64,000 bases of DNA from TMED8 sp038125725 (GCA_038125725.1 JAYPEK010000015.1:1-64000), one strand, 5' to 3'. Shown: positions 27,566 to 39,072, counted from the first letter of the stretch. Numbers and translations are program-made. The notes: generated from the sequence alone by a model not told the origin.

Positions 27566-28702
27566 ATGAGTTTTCTCGGTTTTACCTGGTATTACATCGT
27601 CGTCTTCCTGTTCGTGCTGACGGTTCTCGTCTATGTCCACGAATGGGGCCACTATTGGGTGGCGAAACGCAACGGCGTGCGAATCGAAACGTTTTCCATC
27701 GGCTTCGGTCCGGAGATCTTCGGCTGGAACGACGCCGTCGGAACACGTTGGAAAATCGGGCTCATTCCACTCGGCGGCTACGTCAAGATGTTCGGCGAGA
27801 ACATGGAAGACGAGGAAACCGGCGAAACCGTGGAACTAACGCCGGAAGAGCAGGCAGTTTCGTTCCATCACAAGACCCTGGCGCAGCGCGCCGCCATCGT
27901 ATTCGCCGGGCCGGCGGTCAATTATCTCTTTGCCATCGCCGTATTTGCGGCCCTGGCCGTGTTCCAAGGCACCGCAACCCCGCTTGCCGTCGTTGGCGAG
28001 GTCATGCCCGACAGCGCCGCCGCCGAAGCGGGTTTGATGCAAAATGACAAGATCGTTGCCATCGACGGCGCGGAAATCAGCCTGTTTTCGGAACTGCGCG
28101 AAAAAGTCATGGCCAATCCGGGCCGAAGCTTGCGTTTCGATGTGGTTCGCGATGGCAATGCCGTGGCCCTCAATGCCGTGCCGAAATCAGCCGACCGCGC
28201 CGATGAGGACGGCGCCCCTAAAACCATCGGTCTCCTGGGCGTGCGCCCCAACCTGGAACACGTCGCCTATGAGCGCCACAACCCGGCCATGGCGCTCTGG
28301 GTGGGCGTGCAGCAGACGGCCACCATGACCGTCAATATCCTGGTTTACGTGCGCGACATGATCATGGGAACGCGCGCCACCGACGACTTGGGTGGACCGC
28401 TTCGTATCGCGCAGATTTCGGGCGATATGGCGAAAGGTGGCATCGCCCAATTGGTGCTGCTTATGGCCATGCTTTCGGTCAACCTCGGCCTGATCAATCT
28501 TTTCCCCATTCCGATGCTGGACGGCGGCCATCTGGCGTTTTATGCCGCGGAGGCGATTCGCGGGAAACCACTCGGCCCCAAAGTCCAAGAATACGGTTTT
28601 CGATTTGGGCTGATTCTGGTATTGCTTCTCGTGGTTTTCGTGACGTGGAATGATCTCGTGCACTTGCGAGTCTTCGAGTTTATAAAAGACCTCTTCACCT
28701 AA
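27566..28702 (+). CDS. rseP: RIP metalloprotease RseP (site-2 protease)
   Basis: An intramembrane zinc protease that cleaves membrane anti-sigma factors and remnant signal peptides. The first helix holds the HEWGH zinc motif (residues about 23-27) and a later helix holds LDGGH, the third ligand region. One PDZ domain is visible (MPDSAAAEAGLMQNDKIVAIDG), whereas E. coli RseP has two. Length 378 is typical of alphaproteobacteria. There is no clear ribosome binding site at ATG 27566. bamA follows after 26 bases. Confidence 0.94.
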   Translation: MSFLGFTWYYIVVFLFVLTVLVYVHEWGHYWVAKRNGVRIETFSIGFGPEIFGWNDAVGTRWKIGLIPLGGYVKMFGENMEDEETGETVELTPEEQAVSFHHKTLAQRAAIVFAGPAVNYLFAIAVFAALAVFQGTATPLAVVGEVMPDSAAAEAGLMQNDKIVAIDGAEISLFSELREKVMANPGRSLRFDVVRDGNAVALNAVPKSADRADEDGAPKTIGLLGVRPNLEHVAYERHNPAMALWVGVQQTATMTVNILVYVRDMIMGTRATDDLGGPLRIAQISGDMAKGGIAQLVLLMAMLSVNLGLINLFPIPMLDGGHLAFYAAEAIRGKPLGPKVQEYGFRFGLILVLLLVVFVTWNDLVHLRVFEFIKDLFT

Positions 28703-28728
28703 CTTTCAGGGAAGTCTGGGGGATTTAC

Positions 28729-31023
28729 TTGCGGAGTCTGACTCGCACCGGCCTTGTGATTAGCGGCATGCTTTGCATGTCGCTCTTGCTGTTTGCGCCC
28801 CGCATCGGCAAGGCGAACGAACTCGCGCAGGCCGCCGTCATTCAGCAGATCGTGGTCGATGGCACCGAGCGCATCGAACCCGGCACGGTAAAATCCTATT
28901 TGCTGATCCGCGAGGGCGATCCCTACGACCTTCAACGTGTCGACCGATCGCTGAAAAGCCTGTTCGCAACCGGTTTGTTCGCCGACGTCAGGATCCAACG
29001 CCAGGGTAATGTGCTGGTCGTAAAAGTCGTCGAAAACCCGGTCATCAACCGCATCGCCTTCGAGGGCAACAAGGCGCTGAGCAACGAAACGCTCGAATCC
29101 GAAGTCTCGCTCCGGCCGCGGGTGATCTACACCCGCTCGAAGGTGCAGGCCGACGTCAAACGGCTGTTGACGATCTATCGGCTCGAAGGGCGGTTTGCCG
29201 TTACCATCGAGCCCAAGGTGATCCAGTTGCCGCAAAACCGGGTCGACCTCGTTTATGAGATCGCCGAGGGCGAGCCGACCAAGGTCGAAAGCGTGCGATT
29301 CGTCGGCAATCGGGAGTTCAGCGACCGGCGCCTGCGCAGCATCGTCGAGACCAAGGAGGATATCTGGTACCGGGTGTTCTCCACCAATACGGTCTATGAC
29401 CCCGACCGCATCACCCTCGACCGCGAATTGTTGCAGCGCTTCTACCTGTCGGAGGGCTTTGCCGATTTCCGCGTCAATTCCGCCGTCGCCGAACTGACGC
29501 CCGACCGCAAAGAGTTTTTCATTACCTACACCGTGGACGAGGGGCCGCGCTATACGCTGAGCAAGATCGAGATCGACGCCAAATTGCGCGATCTGAAGCC
29601 CGAGCAGATCCGAAACGTGGTCGAACTGGAGCCCGGCGACTGGTACGACATCACCCAGGTCGACAAAGCTGTCGATGCCATCACCGACCGGGTTGGAGAA
29701 CTCGGTTTCGCGTTCGTTGACGTCCGCCCCCGGGTCAAGCGTGATCGCAAGGCCAAAACCATCTCGATCGATTTCGAGGTTAAGGAAGGCCCCCGGGTCT
29801 TCGTCGAACGCATCGATATTGCCGGCAACGTCCGCACCCTGGACAAGGTGATCCGCCGTGAATTCCGCCTGGTGGAGGGCGATGCGTTCAATTCCGCCAA
29901 GGTTCGCCGCTCTCGCCAGCGTTTACGGAACCTGGACTTCTTCGAAACCGTCAACGTCGAGCAAATTCCGGGCAGTTCCCCAGACAAGACCATCATCAAG
30001 GTCGACGTCGAGGAAAAGTCGACAGGCACGATATCGATCGGCGCCGGTTATTCGTCGGCCATTGGCGCCATTGGTGAATTCGGCTTGAAGGAAAACAACT
30101 TCCTTGGGCGTGGGCAAAAGCTCGGCCTGAAATTCACTGCCGCCGCAAAACGCAGCCAGATCGATTTTTCGTTCCGCGAACCTTACTTCATGGACCGCGA
30201 GGTATCTGCCGGTTTCAACATCTTTCATGTCCGGCAAAACCTGGAAGATACCAGCTCGATCAATACGAGCCGTACGGGTTTGTCGCTTTCCGCGGGCTAT
30301 TATCTTACCGAAGACCTCCGCCAGGACTGGAGTTACGGAATCCGCGAGCAGAAGATCGACGATGTCTCGGCGACCGCGTCGCCGTTAATCCAATCGAAGA
30401 TCGGCAGTGAGTACATTTCAGAGGTTGGACATACCATCGGTATCGACAAACGCGATAGTCGTTTACTTCCCACCTCCGGTTACAACGCTTCGCTATCGAC
30501 CGAGGTCGCAGGGCTTGGCGGAACGCTGCGTCATCTACGTAACACGGTACAGGGCGGTTACTACTACCCCGTCGCCGATCAATGGACTTTGTCCGCCGGC
30601 GGCAAGGCCGGTTATATCGTTGGGCTGGGAGAGGACGTACATTTCCGTGAGCGCTATTATATCGGCGGCGATGACCTCCGCGGTTTCGAAACCGCCGGTG
30701 TCGGACCACGTGACGGCAGTTCCGATGACGCGCTCGGCGGCGAATGGATGTATACGGGCTCGATCACATTGCAGTTCCCTGTGGGATTGCCGGCGGAAAT
30801 GGGCGTTTCGGGTCGTGTCTTTACCGACTTCGGCAGTTCGGGAAGTATCGATCCAAGCGATTCCAACACCAAGGATACCGGCAGCGTGCGCGCCTCCACT
30901 GGTGTCGGCTTAACCTGGCGTTCGCCCTTCGGCCCGCTAGGGATGGATTTCGGATTTCCGATCGCGGAGGAAGACTTCGACAAGACCGAACTTTTCCGCC
31001 TGAATTTTGGCACCCAGTTCTAG
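28729..31023 (+). CDS. bamA: Outer membrane protein assembly factor BamA
   Basis: BamA is the core of the BAM complex that folds beta-barrel proteins into the outer membrane. The 764-residue protein has a signal peptide (RTGLVISGMLCMSLLLFAP), five POTRA domains to about residue 425, and a 16-strand barrel domain. It contains the conserved loop motif YIGGDDLRGFE, and the C-terminal residue is the expected aromatic (NFGTQF). I use the TTG at 28729 because GGGGGA lies 7-8 bases upstream and it gives a basic n-region to the signal peptide; the next ATG, at 28768, would shorten it. Confidence 0.95.
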   Translation: MRSLTRTGLVISGMLCMSLLLFAPRIGKANELAQAAVIQQIVVDGTERIEPGTVKSYLLIREGDPYDLQRVDRSLKSLFATGLFADVRIQRQGNVLVVKVVENPVINRIAFEGNKALSNETLESEVSLRPRVIYTRSKVQADVKRLLTIYRLEGRFAVTIEPKVIQLPQNRVDLVYEIAEGEPTKVESVRFVGNREFSDRRLRSIVETKEDIWYRVFSTNTVYDPDRITLDRELLQRFYLSEGFADFRVNSAVAELTPDRKEFFITYTVDEGPRYTLSKIEIDAKLRDLKPEQIRNVVELEPGDWYDITQVDKAVDAITDRVGELGFAFVDVRPRVKRDRKAKTISIDFEVKEGPRVFVERIDIAGNVRTLDKVIRREFRLVEGDAFNSAKVRRSRQRLRNLDFFETVNVEQIPGSSPDKTIIKVDVEEKSTGTISIGAGYSSAIGAIGEFGLKENNFLGRGQKLGLKFTAAAKRSQIDFSFREPYFMDREVSAGFNIFHVRQNLEDTSSINTSRTGLSLSAGYYLTEDLRQDWSYGIREQKIDDVSATASPLIQSKIGSEYISEVGHTIGIDKRDSRLLPTSGYNASLSTEVAGLGGTLRHLRNTVQGGYYYPVADQWTLSAGGKAGYIVGLGEDVHFRERYYIGGDDLRGFETAGVGPRDGSSDDALGGEWMYTGSITLQFPVGLPAEMGVSGRVFTDFGSSGSIDPSDSNTKDTGSVRASTGVGLTWRSPFGPLGMDFGFPIAEEDFDKTELFRLNFGTQF

Positions 31024-31026
31024 GAG

Positions 31027-31620
31027 ATGATTTTGAATACCCGCAAGCGAATATCGGTATTTATGCTGCTTGGCCTGTTGATCTCTCCCACTGCCATGGC
31101 GCAACAACAAACGCCCGCCGCGCCTGCGGCATCGGCCGCGACGGGGCAGGGACTGAATATCATCGTCATGAGCATCGAAGACATCCGGCGGAATGCAGTC
31201 GCGGTCAAGAATATCCGCGAGCAGATCGCGGGCTTTCGCAAGGAATTCCAAACGGATATCCAGAAAGAGGAAAGCGCGCTCCGCTCAGCCAATCAGGAAT
31301 TGGCGAAAAAGCGCGCAATCCTCTCGCCCGAAGCCTTCGCCAAAGAGCGGCGGGATTTCGAGCAACGGGTCATTGGCGTGCAGAAATTGGTGCAAAAGCG
31401 AAAGCACCAATTGGACCAGGCTCAGGTCGAAGCCATGCTCGTGGTAGAAAAAAACATGAACCAGATCGTCGCGGACATCGCACAAGCCCGAAATGCCTCA
31501 CTCGTTTTGCGCCGCGCGCAAACGGTTCTGGTGGCGCGCAATCTGGACGTCACCGCCGAGGTCTTGGAACGCCTCAACAAGGAACTGGTGAAAGTGCCGG
31601 TTAAAAAGCCTAGCGACTGA
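31027..31620 (+). CDS. skp: OmpH/Skp family periplasmic chaperone
   Basis: Skp holds unfolded outer-membrane proteins in the periplasm for BamA. The 197-residue precursor has a signal peptide ending near SPTAMA (residue 24) and a Gln/Pro/Ala-rich linker. It then has a long heptad-patterned coiled region ([20 protein letters not shown] to [17 protein letters not shown]), the tentacles of the jellyfish-shaped trimer. It is placed between bamA (3 bases away) and lpxD, the conserved order. Sequence identity in this family is low, so the call rests on pattern and context. Confidence 0.9.
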   Translation: MILNTRKRISVFMLLGLLISPTAMAQQQTPAAPAASAATGQGLNIIVMSIEDIRRNAVAVKNIREQIAGFRKEFQTDIQKEESALRSANQELAKKRAILSPEAFAKERRDFEQRVIGVQKLVQKRKHQLDQAQVEAMLVVEKNMNQIVADIAQARNASLVLRRAQTVLVARNLDVTAEVLERLNKELVKVPVKKPSD

Positions 31621-31625
31621 CGGTC

Positions 31626-32642
31626 ATGGCCGACCCCCGCTTTTTCACCGTCCCGGAACCGGTCGCATTGAGCGAGTTGGCGGACATCGCCAATGCCGAG
31701 CTCGTAGACGGCTCTCCCGACCAGTTGATGCATGACGTCAAGTCGCTAGCTTCGGCCGGTGCTTCGGATGTCAGTTTTCTAGACAACCGTAAATATATCG
31801 ATCAATTCGTCGAGAGTCGGGCCGGGGCCTGTGTCGCTCACCCGGACATGGCCGAGCGAGCACCGAAAAGCATGGCCTTGTTGCTGACAGAGCAGCCGTA
31901 CCTGGGGTATGCCCGGATTGCTCAACGGTTCTATCCAGGCGCGGCGCTCGCCGCGGAGCCCGGGGAGCCGGCATCACTGGCTCCAAGCGCCTCGATCGGG
32001 GCCGGGGTGATCATCGCCGCCGGCGCGGTCATTGGTGACCGGGCGGAAATCGGTGACCGCTGCCAAATCGGTACTGGTGCCGTAGTCGGGGCTGGTTGCG
32101 TTCTCGGTGCTGATACGCGTGTCGGGGCCAACGTAACGCTCAGCCACAGCATCGTTGGTGAACGGGTGACGATTTTTCCAGGTTCCAGTATTGGGCAGGA
32201 CGGCTTCGGCTTCGCGCCGTCGCCAACCGGTGCGATACGCGTACCCCAGTTGGGCCGGGTTGTCATCGGCGATGACGTTGAGATCGGCGCCAATACGACA
32301 ATCGACCGCGGTGCGGGTCCCGACACCATTATCGGCACAGGCACCATGATCGACAATTTGGTGCAGATCGGACATAACGTTGTGATCGGCATGCATTGCG
32401 TGGTCGTATCCCAGGTTGGGATTTCCGGCAGCACCGAGATCGGCAACGGCGTGATGATCGGCGGACAGGCGGGATTTGCTGGTCATATCCGTATCGGAGA
32501 CGGCGCCAAGGTCGCTGCGAAAGCCGGAGTCTTTCGCGACGTGTTGCCGGGCGAAACGGTCGGTGGATTTCCTGCAAAGCCCGCAAAGCAATGGTGGCGC
32601 GAACAGGCATTCCTCGAAAAGCAGACGAAGAAGGGTAAATGA
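31626..32642 (+). CDS. lpxD: UDP-3-O-(3-hydroxyacyl)glucosamine N-acyltransferase
   Basis: LpxD adds the second hydroxyacyl chain in lipid A synthesis, using acyl-ACP. The 338-residue protein has an N-terminal uridine-binding domain, then a left-handed beta-helix of hexapeptide repeats starting near [19 protein letters not shown]. It includes the [19 protein letters not shown] segment, and a catalytic His in [10 protein letters not shown]. The C-terminal helix ends in Lys/Gly residues. The stop overlaps the fabZ ATG (ATGA). All genes from lpxD to lpxB overlap, indicating tight co-expression. Confidence 0.96.
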   Translation: MADPRFFTVPEPVALSELADIANAELVDGSPDQLMHDVKSLASAGASDVSFLDNRKYIDQFVESRAGACVAHPDMAERAPKSMALLLTEQPYLGYARIAQRFYPGAALAAEPGEPASLAPSASIGAGVIIAAGAVIGDRAEIGDRCQIGTGAVVGAGCVLGADTRVGANVTLSHSIVGERVTIFPGSSIGQDGFGFAPSPTGAIRVPQLGRVVIGDDVEIGANTTIDRGAGPDTIIGTGTMIDNLVQIGHNVVIGMHCVVVSQVGISGSTEIGNGVMIGGQAGFAGHIRIGDGAKVAAKAGVFRDVLPGETVGGFPAKPAKQWWREQAFLEKQTKKGK

Positions 32643-33109
32643 CGGGCATGGACACCGACGCGAACACCGAGTTGCGAACGCTTGAGATCGGCGAGATCAT
32701 GGAAATGATCCCGCATCGCTATCCCTTTCTGCTGATCGATCAGGTGAAAGATATTGTCCTTGGAGAAAGCGCCACGGGGATCAAGAACGTCACCATCAAC
32801 GAACCTTTCTTCCAGGGTCATTTTCCGGGGCATCCGATCATGCCGGGCGTCTTGATCATCGAAGCGATGGCGCAGACATCCGCCGTCATGGTGGTCGAAA
32901 CCATGGGACGCAAAGAGGGGAGGCTGGTCTATTTCATGACCGTCGACCAGGCCCGTTTTCGTAAACCCGTCGTCCCCGGTGACCGCGTCGAGTTGCGTGT
33001 CGAAAAACAACGCGCGCGCGGCAATGTCTGGAAGTTCAAAGGCGAAGCCTACGTCGACGGCACCCTGAAAGCGGAAGCCGTCTATTCCGCAATGATCGTC
33101 GACACGTGA
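32639..33109 (+). CDS. fabZ: 3-hydroxyacyl-[acyl-carrier-protein] dehydratase FabZ
   Basis: FabZ dehydrates 3-hydroxyacyl-ACP in fatty acid elongation and so competes with the Lpx acyltransferases for the same substrate. The hot-dog fold protein (156 residues) has the catalytic His in [11 protein letters not shown] near residue 26 and the catalytic Glu in [16 protein letters not shown]. The ATG at 32639 overlaps the lpxD stop; a second ATG at 32648 is possible. The stop TGA overlaps the lpxA start by one base. Confidence 0.96.
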   Translation: MTGMDTDANTELRTLEIGEIMEMIPHRYPFLLIDQVKDIVLGESATGIKNVTINEPFFQGHFPGHPIMPGVLIIEAMAQTSAVMVVETMGRKEGRLVYFMTVDQARFRKPVVPGDRVELRVEKQRARGNVWKFKGEAYVDGTLKAEAVYSAMIVDT

Positions 33110-33921
33110 TGGATCAGCAAATGAACAACATTCATCCCACCGCCGTCGTTTCCCCGAAGGCCGAACTCGGCACCGACGTCAAAGTCGGTCCCTACTGCGT
33201 GGTCGGCGATCATGTAACCTTGGGCGACGGCGTCGAATTGATCGCGCATGTCGTTGTTGACGGCCGGACCAGCGTCGGCGCCAACACCCGGATCTATCCG
33301 TTCGCCTCGATAGGTCATTGCCCGCAGGATTTGAAATACGGCGGCGAGCCATCGCGCCTGGAGATCGGTGCCAATAATACGATCCGCGAACACGTGACCA
33401 TGAACCCCGGGACCGAGGGCGGCGGCATGCTGACCTCCGTCGCCGACAATTGCCTGTTCATGGTCGGTGCCCATGTGGCGCATGACTGCCGCATCGACAA
33501 CAATGCCATTCTCGTCAACAATGCGACGCTCGGCGGGCATGTGCACGTCGGCGAATGGGCGATCATCGGCGGCCTCTCGGCGGTGCATCAATTCGTCCGC
33601 ATCGGCAAGCACGCCATGATCGGCGGCATGTCCGGCATCGAACACGATGTCATTCCCTACGGCTCGGTCATTGGCAACCGCGCACGGCTATCGGGGCTCA
33701 ATATCGTCGGACTGAAGCGGCGCGGTTTTTCCCGCGACGTCATTCACGACCTGCGCAAGGCCTACCGTCTTATCTTCGCCTTGGAGGGAACGCTAAGCGA
33801 ACGCTTGGAGGATGTCGCCGAAGATTTCAGCAGCAACGAGCCGGTGATGGAAATCGTCGACTTCATCCGGGCGGATTCCTCCAGGGCCATTTGCCAACCT
33901 GCTTTGGATGATGCCGCGTAA
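33109..33921 (+). CDS. lpxA: Acyl-[acyl-carrier-protein]--UDP-N-acetylglucosamine O-acyltransferase
   Basis: LpxA performs the first, reversible step of lipid A synthesis. The protein of about 270 residues is a hexapeptide-repeat beta-helix starting NIHPTAVVSPKAELG. The catalytic His lies in MVGAHVAHDCRI, and a helical C-terminal domain begins near LKRRGFSRDVIHDLRKAY. ATG 33109 overlaps the fabZ stop (TGATG); a GTG at 33106 and an ATG at 33121 are also in frame. It overlaps lpxI by 14 bases. Confidence 0.96.
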   Translation: MDQQMNNIHPTAVVSPKAELGTDVKVGPYCVVGDHVTLGDGVELIAHVVVDGRTSVGANTRIYPFASIGHCPQDLKYGGEPSRLEIGANNTIREHVTMNPGTEGGGMLTSVADNCLFMVGAHVAHDCRIDNNAILVNNATLGGHVHVGEWAIIGGLSAVHQFVRIGKHAMIGGMSGIEHDVIPYGSVIGNRARLSGLNIVGLKRRGFSRDVIHDLRKAYRLIFALEGTLSERLEDVAEDFSSNEPVMEIVDFIRADSSRAICQPALDDAA

Positions 33922-34732
33922 GCTCGGTATTATCGCCGGCAGCGGGCCGCTTCCGCTGACGCTTGCGCACCACTGCCGAGACAATGGCCAACCGGTCTTC
34001 GTGGTCCTGCTGAAGGGGCAGGCGGACGCCGCCGATTACGGCGGGCTCGATTTCGCCGAGTTCCGCGTCGGCGCCGCTGGCGGCATGATCAAACGCCTGC
34101 AAGGAGAGGGGGTCGAGGATCTGGTCTTCATCGGCAGCGTCAGAAAGCCGCCGCTTTCCGCCGTTCGCCCCGATGCCTGGGCGGCGAAGTTCTTGCTGAA
34201 AACGGCCGTGTTCTCGAAAGGCGACGATACCTTCCTCAAAACCCTGGTTTCCGCGCTTGAGGAAGAGGGGTTCAAAGTCCGTGGTGTCGACGAATTGATG
34301 CCCGAGCTCCTGGCGCCGATAGGCTGCGTGACCGAAAAGTCGCCAACGACCGACGACCTCCGGGACATCGAAGTGGGGACCGCCGCGGCGCTGGCGTTGG
34401 GTGCCCGCGACGAAGGCCAAGCGGCCGTCGCGGCGGGCGGCCAAACCCTGACGGTCGAGGACCGTGCGGGGACCGCCGCCATGCTGGCGAACCTTGCGGC
34501 CAACCGACCCGAGGGCGAGAGCGGCGGCGTACTGGTCAAGACCGTCAAACCCGGCCAGGAACGGCGCGCCGACCTGCCGGCCATCGGTCCGGATACGGTC
34601 GCCCAGGCCCGTGCCGCCGGCCTGTCCGGGATTGCCATCAGCGCCGGCGCGGCCTTGCTGCTCGAACGCGAAAAGACCATCCATGCGGCGAACGAGGCCG
34701 GTCTCTTCATCATTGGGATCGAGACGCCATGA
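33908..34732 (+). CDS. lpxI: UDP-2,3-diacylglucosamine diphosphatase LpxI
   Basis: LpxI hydrolyses UDP-2,3-diacylglucosamine to lipid X, replacing LpxH in alphaproteobacteria. The 274-residue protein begins with KLGIIAGSGPLPLTLA, the DUF1009 N-terminal motif. It has the segment FIGSVRKPPLSAVRPD and the C-terminal catalytic-domain features GVLVKTVKPGQERRADLPAIG and AISAGAALLLER. It starts inside lpxA and its stop overlaps the lpxB ATG (ATGA). Confidence 0.95.
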   Translation: MMPRKLGIIAGSGPLPLTLAHHCRDNGQPVFVVLLKGQADAADYGGLDFAEFRVGAAGGMIKRLQGEGVEDLVFIGSVRKPPLSAVRPDAWAAKFLLKTAVFSKGDDTFLKTLVSALEEEGFKVRGVDELMPELLAPIGCVTEKSPTTDDLRDIEVGTAAALALGARDEGQAAVAAGGQTLTVEDRAGTAAMLANLAANRPEGESGGVLVKTVKPGQERRADLPAIGPDTVAQARAAGLSGIAISAGAALLLEREKTIHAANEAGLFIIGIETP

Positions 34733-35904
34733 ACGACGGCCGGCTGCTCATCTATCTGATTGCGGGCGAAGAATCCGGCGACCGTCTTGGCGGCCCATTG
34801 ATGCGCGAACTTCAGGATATGTTGGACGGCCAAGCCACCTTCGCCGGTATTGGCGGCCCGATGATGACGGATGCCGGCCTGGAAAGCCTGTTTCCCATGC
34901 AGGAGCTGTCGGTCATGGGGCTGACGGAGGTCCTGCCGCGATTGCCGGGCTTGATCCGGCGCATCAATCAGGTCACCGCCGACATCCGAGCGCGCCGGCC
35001 CGACCTGCTGCTTACCATCGATGCGCCGGACTTCTGCTTCCGCGTCGCCAAGCGGCTCAAGGGGGAGGGGATTCCCCTGGTGCATTACGTGGCGCCGACG
35101 GTTTGGGCCTGGCGGCCGGGACGGGCGAAAAAAGTCGCCGGCTTCCTTGATCACCTGCTGGCGCTGTTGCCGTTTGAGCCGCCTTATTTCGAAGCCCATG
35201 GCCTAGCCTGTACCTACGTCGGCCACCCGGTACTGGAAAGCGGCGCCGACAAGGGCGATGGCGCCGCGTTCCGGCAAGCACGCGGGATCGGCGCGGATGC
35301 GCCGTTGATGGTCTTGTTGCCCGGCAGCCGTCGCGGAGAGGTCCGCCGGCTGTTGCCGGTGTTTACGGAGACCCTGCAACGCTTGCGCTCGTCGGTCCCC
35401 GGGTTGCAGCTCGCGATCCCCACCGTGCCGGCGACCCGTGAATTGGTTGCCGCCGCGGCCGCCGATCTCGGGGTTCCCATCCACCTGATAGATAACGATG
35501 CCGACAAATTCGATGCCTTCGCCGCCGCCGATACGGCACTCGCGGCCTCCGGCACGGTAGCGCTGGAGTTGGCCATGGCCGGAACGCCCACCGTCATCGG
35601 CTACCGCATGGCGCCGATTACCGCCTACCTGGCGCGGCGCCTGGTGAAGAGCCCTTATGCGAACCTGGTCAACGTCATCCTCGGATGCGAAGCGGTCCCC
35701 GAACGGGTGCTGGAAGACTGCCAGCCCGACATCTTGGCAACGGAAATCGAGCGTCTGTTCTCATCGGCGGATGCCCGCCACGCGCAGATACAGGCGTACC
35801 AGGAAGCGCTCTCCGCGCTCGGCCATGGGACCGTTCGTCCCAACCGCCGCGCCGCCGAAACGGTACTCAGCATCCTTCGGGCAAAAGAAAACGGCGCCGC
35901 TTAA
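34729..35904 (+). CDS. lpxB: Lipid-A-disaccharide synthase
   Basis: LpxB joins lipid X to UDP-diacylglucosamine. This GT-B glycosyltransferase of 391 residues starts with IYLIAGEESGDRLGGPLM and has the HYVAPTVWAWRPGRAKK motif near residue 120. LLPGSRRGEVRRLLPVF, SGTVALELAMAGTPTVIGYR and PNLVN-like YANLVNVILG motifs follow. It ends the 14-gene plus-strand block that began at rpsB. Its TAA stop codon forms the loop of a GC-rich hairpin, probably a terminator. Confidence 0.96.
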   Translation: MNDGRLLIYLIAGEESGDRLGGPLMRELQDMLDGQATFAGIGGPMMTDAGLESLFPMQELSVMGLTEVLPRLPGLIRRINQVTADIRARRPDLLLTIDAPDFCFRVAKRLKGEGIPLVHYVAPTVWAWRPGRAKKVAGFLDHLLALLPFEPPYFEAHGLACTYVGHPVLESGADKGDGAAFRQARGIGADAPLMVLLPGSRRGEVRRLLPVFTETLQRLRSSVPGLQLAIPTVPATRELVAAAAADLGVPIHLIDNDADKFDAFAAADTALAASGTVALELAMAGTPTVIGYRMAPITAYLARRLVKSPYANLVNVILGCEAVPERVLEDCQPDILATEIERLFSSADARHAQIQAYQEALSALGHGTVRPNRRAAETVLSILRAKENGAA

Positions 35905-35914
35905 AGCGGCGCCG
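35892..35914 (+). terminator. Hairpin at the end of lpxB, possible terminator
   Basis: A 10-bp perfect stem CGGCGCCGCT/AGCGGCGCCG encloses exactly the lpxB stop codon TAA as its loop. The sequence after it (TTGAGTTCC) is only mildly T-rich on the plus strand. It sits in the 36-base gap between converging lpxB and gltA and may act on both strands. Confidence 0.55.
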
Positions 35915-35940
35915 CTTGAGTTCCGAGTTGGACGACCGCC

Positions 35941-37254
<1,314 letters not shown>

Positions 37255-37371
37255 GTAGGTACCCTTCCTCTCTTCTTTCTACATCTTGCTCAAAAACCGG
37301 GCCCAATTTGGCCGAAATCGAAAACATTAACAAGCCGTGCCGAATGGCAGGCATTGGCGAGACTTCAGGCG

Positions 37372-38793
37372 CTAAGCGGCCTCGAGGGCGTCGTCGAGCC
37401 TGGCTAGCGCCTCGTCGCGCCCGAAGATTTCCAGCACCTCGAAGATGCCCGGAGACACCGTGGTGCCGGTCAGCGCCGCGCGAAGCGGCTGCGCCACCTG
37501 GCCCATCTTGATGCCGGCTTCCTCGGCATAGGCGCGCACGCAGGCATCCAGCGCTTCTTCGTCCCAGGCGGTCACGTCGTCGAGTTTACGGCGCAGGCCC
37601 GCGAGGTTGCTCTTGCCATCGTCGTCCAGCAGCTTGACGGCCTTCTCGTCGAAGGCGAGGGGACGCGCGCGGGCATAGATCTCGGATTTCTCGATCAGCT
37701 CGGTAACCGTCTTGGCGCGCGGCTTGAGCCCGCCGATGCCGGCACGCACCCAGGCCTCGGCGTCTGGCGCCATGGCATCGCCGAGCCGCTCCGTGAGCGC
37801 CGGCATGATCAAGCCCACCAACGCCTCGTCATCGCCGTTCTGGATATAGTGCGCGTTGGTCGCCGTCAGCTTATCCATGTCGAAGCGCGCGGCACCCTTG
37901 TTGATCGCTTCCAGGCCGAACCATTCGATAGCCTGGTCGCGCGAGATGATCTCGTCGTCGCCGTGGCTCCAGCCGAGCCGGAGCAGGTAGTTGCAGATGG
38001 CGTCGGGCAGGAAACCCATGTCGCGGTAGGCATCGACACCGAGCGCGCCATGGCGTTTCGACAGTTTCGCCCCGTCGGCGCCGTGAATGAGCGGAATATG
38101 CGCGAATTCCGGCAAGGACCAGCCCATGGCGTTGAAGATCTGCGCCTGGCGGAAGGTGTTGGTGAAATGGTCGTCGCCGCGGATCACATGGGTGATGCCC
38201 ATGTCGTGGTCATCGACCACCACCGCCAGCATGTAGGTCGGCGTGCCGTCGGCGCGCAGCAGCACCAGGTCGTCGAGCGTATCATTGGCGACCGTGACAT
38301 CGCCCTGAACCTTGTCATGGATGACCGTGTTGCCTTCGTGCGGCGCGCGCAGGCGAATGACCGGATCGACGCCGGCCGGGGCGTCGGAGGGGTCGCGGTC
38401 GCGCCAGCGGCCGTCATACATCATCTTGCGGCCTTCGGCGCGGGCCTGTTCGCGCATCTCCGCCAGTTCCTCGGGCGTGCAATAGCATTTGTAGGCGTGG
38501 CCGTCAGCCAGCATCTGCTCGACCGCCTCGCGGTGGCGGTCAACGCGCGAGAACTGCGAGATGGCGTCGCCGTCCCAATCCAAGCCAAGCCATTTCAATC
38601 CGTCATAAATGGCGTCGACGGCTTCCTGGGTGGAGCGCTTGCGGTCGGTGTCCTCGATCCGGAGCAGGTACGTCCCGCCGTTACCGTGGCGTTGATGGTG
38701 TCTTGCGAATAGCCAGTTGAACAGCGCCGTCCGGGCACCACCGATGTGCAGAAACCCCGTGGGTGATGGGGCGAATCGCGTAATGACGGTCAT
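37372..38793 (-). CDS. gltX: Glutamyl-tRNA synthetase
   Basis: Class I synthetase that charges tRNA-Glu (and tRNA-Gln in organisms using GatCAB). The HIGH-type motif is [21 protein letters not shown], and KMSKS appears as KLSKRHGA near residue 245. The C-terminal helical domain is complete (473 residues). A short insertion of about six residues (QRHGNG) interrupts the usual ARHHGG-(T/K)-(Y/F)-LLRIEDTD junction. The gene is on the minus strand upstream of gltA and diverges from the lipoprotein gene. Confidence 0.96.
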   Translation of the reverse strand: MTVITRFAPSPTGFLHIGGARTALFNWLFARHHQRHGNGGTYLLRIEDTDRKRSTQEAVDAIYDGLKWLGLDWDGDAISQFSRVDRHREAVEQMLADGHAYKCYCTPEELAEMREQARAEGRKMMYDGRWRDRDPSDAPAGVDPVIRLRAPHEGNTVIHDKVQGDVTVANDTLDDLVLLRADGTPTYMLAVVVDDHDMGITHVIRGDDHFTNTFRQAQIFNAMGWSLPEFAHIPLIHGADGAKLSKRHGALGVDAYRDMGFLPDAICNYLLRLGWSHGDDEIISRDQAIEWFGLEAINKGAARFDMDKLTATNAHYIQNGDDEALVGLIMPALTERLGDAMAPDAEAWVRAGIGGLKPRAKTVTELIEKSEIYARARPLAFDEKAVKLLDDDGKSNLAGLRRKLDDVTAWDEEALDACVRAYAEEAGIKMGQVAQPLRAALTGTTVSPGIFEVLEIFGRDEALARLDDALEAA

Positions 38794-39072
38794 GTCGGCT
38801 GGTTCAACTCCCTGCTTTGATCCCAGTTCGCGGACTGACTTTTATCACATAGTTTTCGCAGTTGCAGCATGCCATGACAAATATTTTTGAACTTTATAGG
38901 TTTCGAATTTTTCCATTGTTTATCAATATCTTAAGTGACTATTTTTTAATCACCTCAGATGCCGTTAAGAGGGATGTCCGGCCTTGGTTGGAATGGAATA
39001 CGATTTGCCATGCGAGCGGCGATGGGTAAACTGTCCGGGTGTCGCGAAGGCTCGAAAGAGAAGGCGTCCTCC
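38794..39072. promoter_or_regulatory. AT-rich divergent intergenic region between gltX and a lipoprotein gene
   Basis: The 279 bases hold no supported gene. About 38870-38960 is strongly AT-rich for this genome, with ATTTTTTAATC and TTTATAGG-like stretches, and it must contain the promoters of gltX (leftward) and the lipoprotein (rightward). An in-frame extension of the lipoprotein to 38959 exists, but it lacks a signal peptide and a ribosome binding site. Confidence 0.45.
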
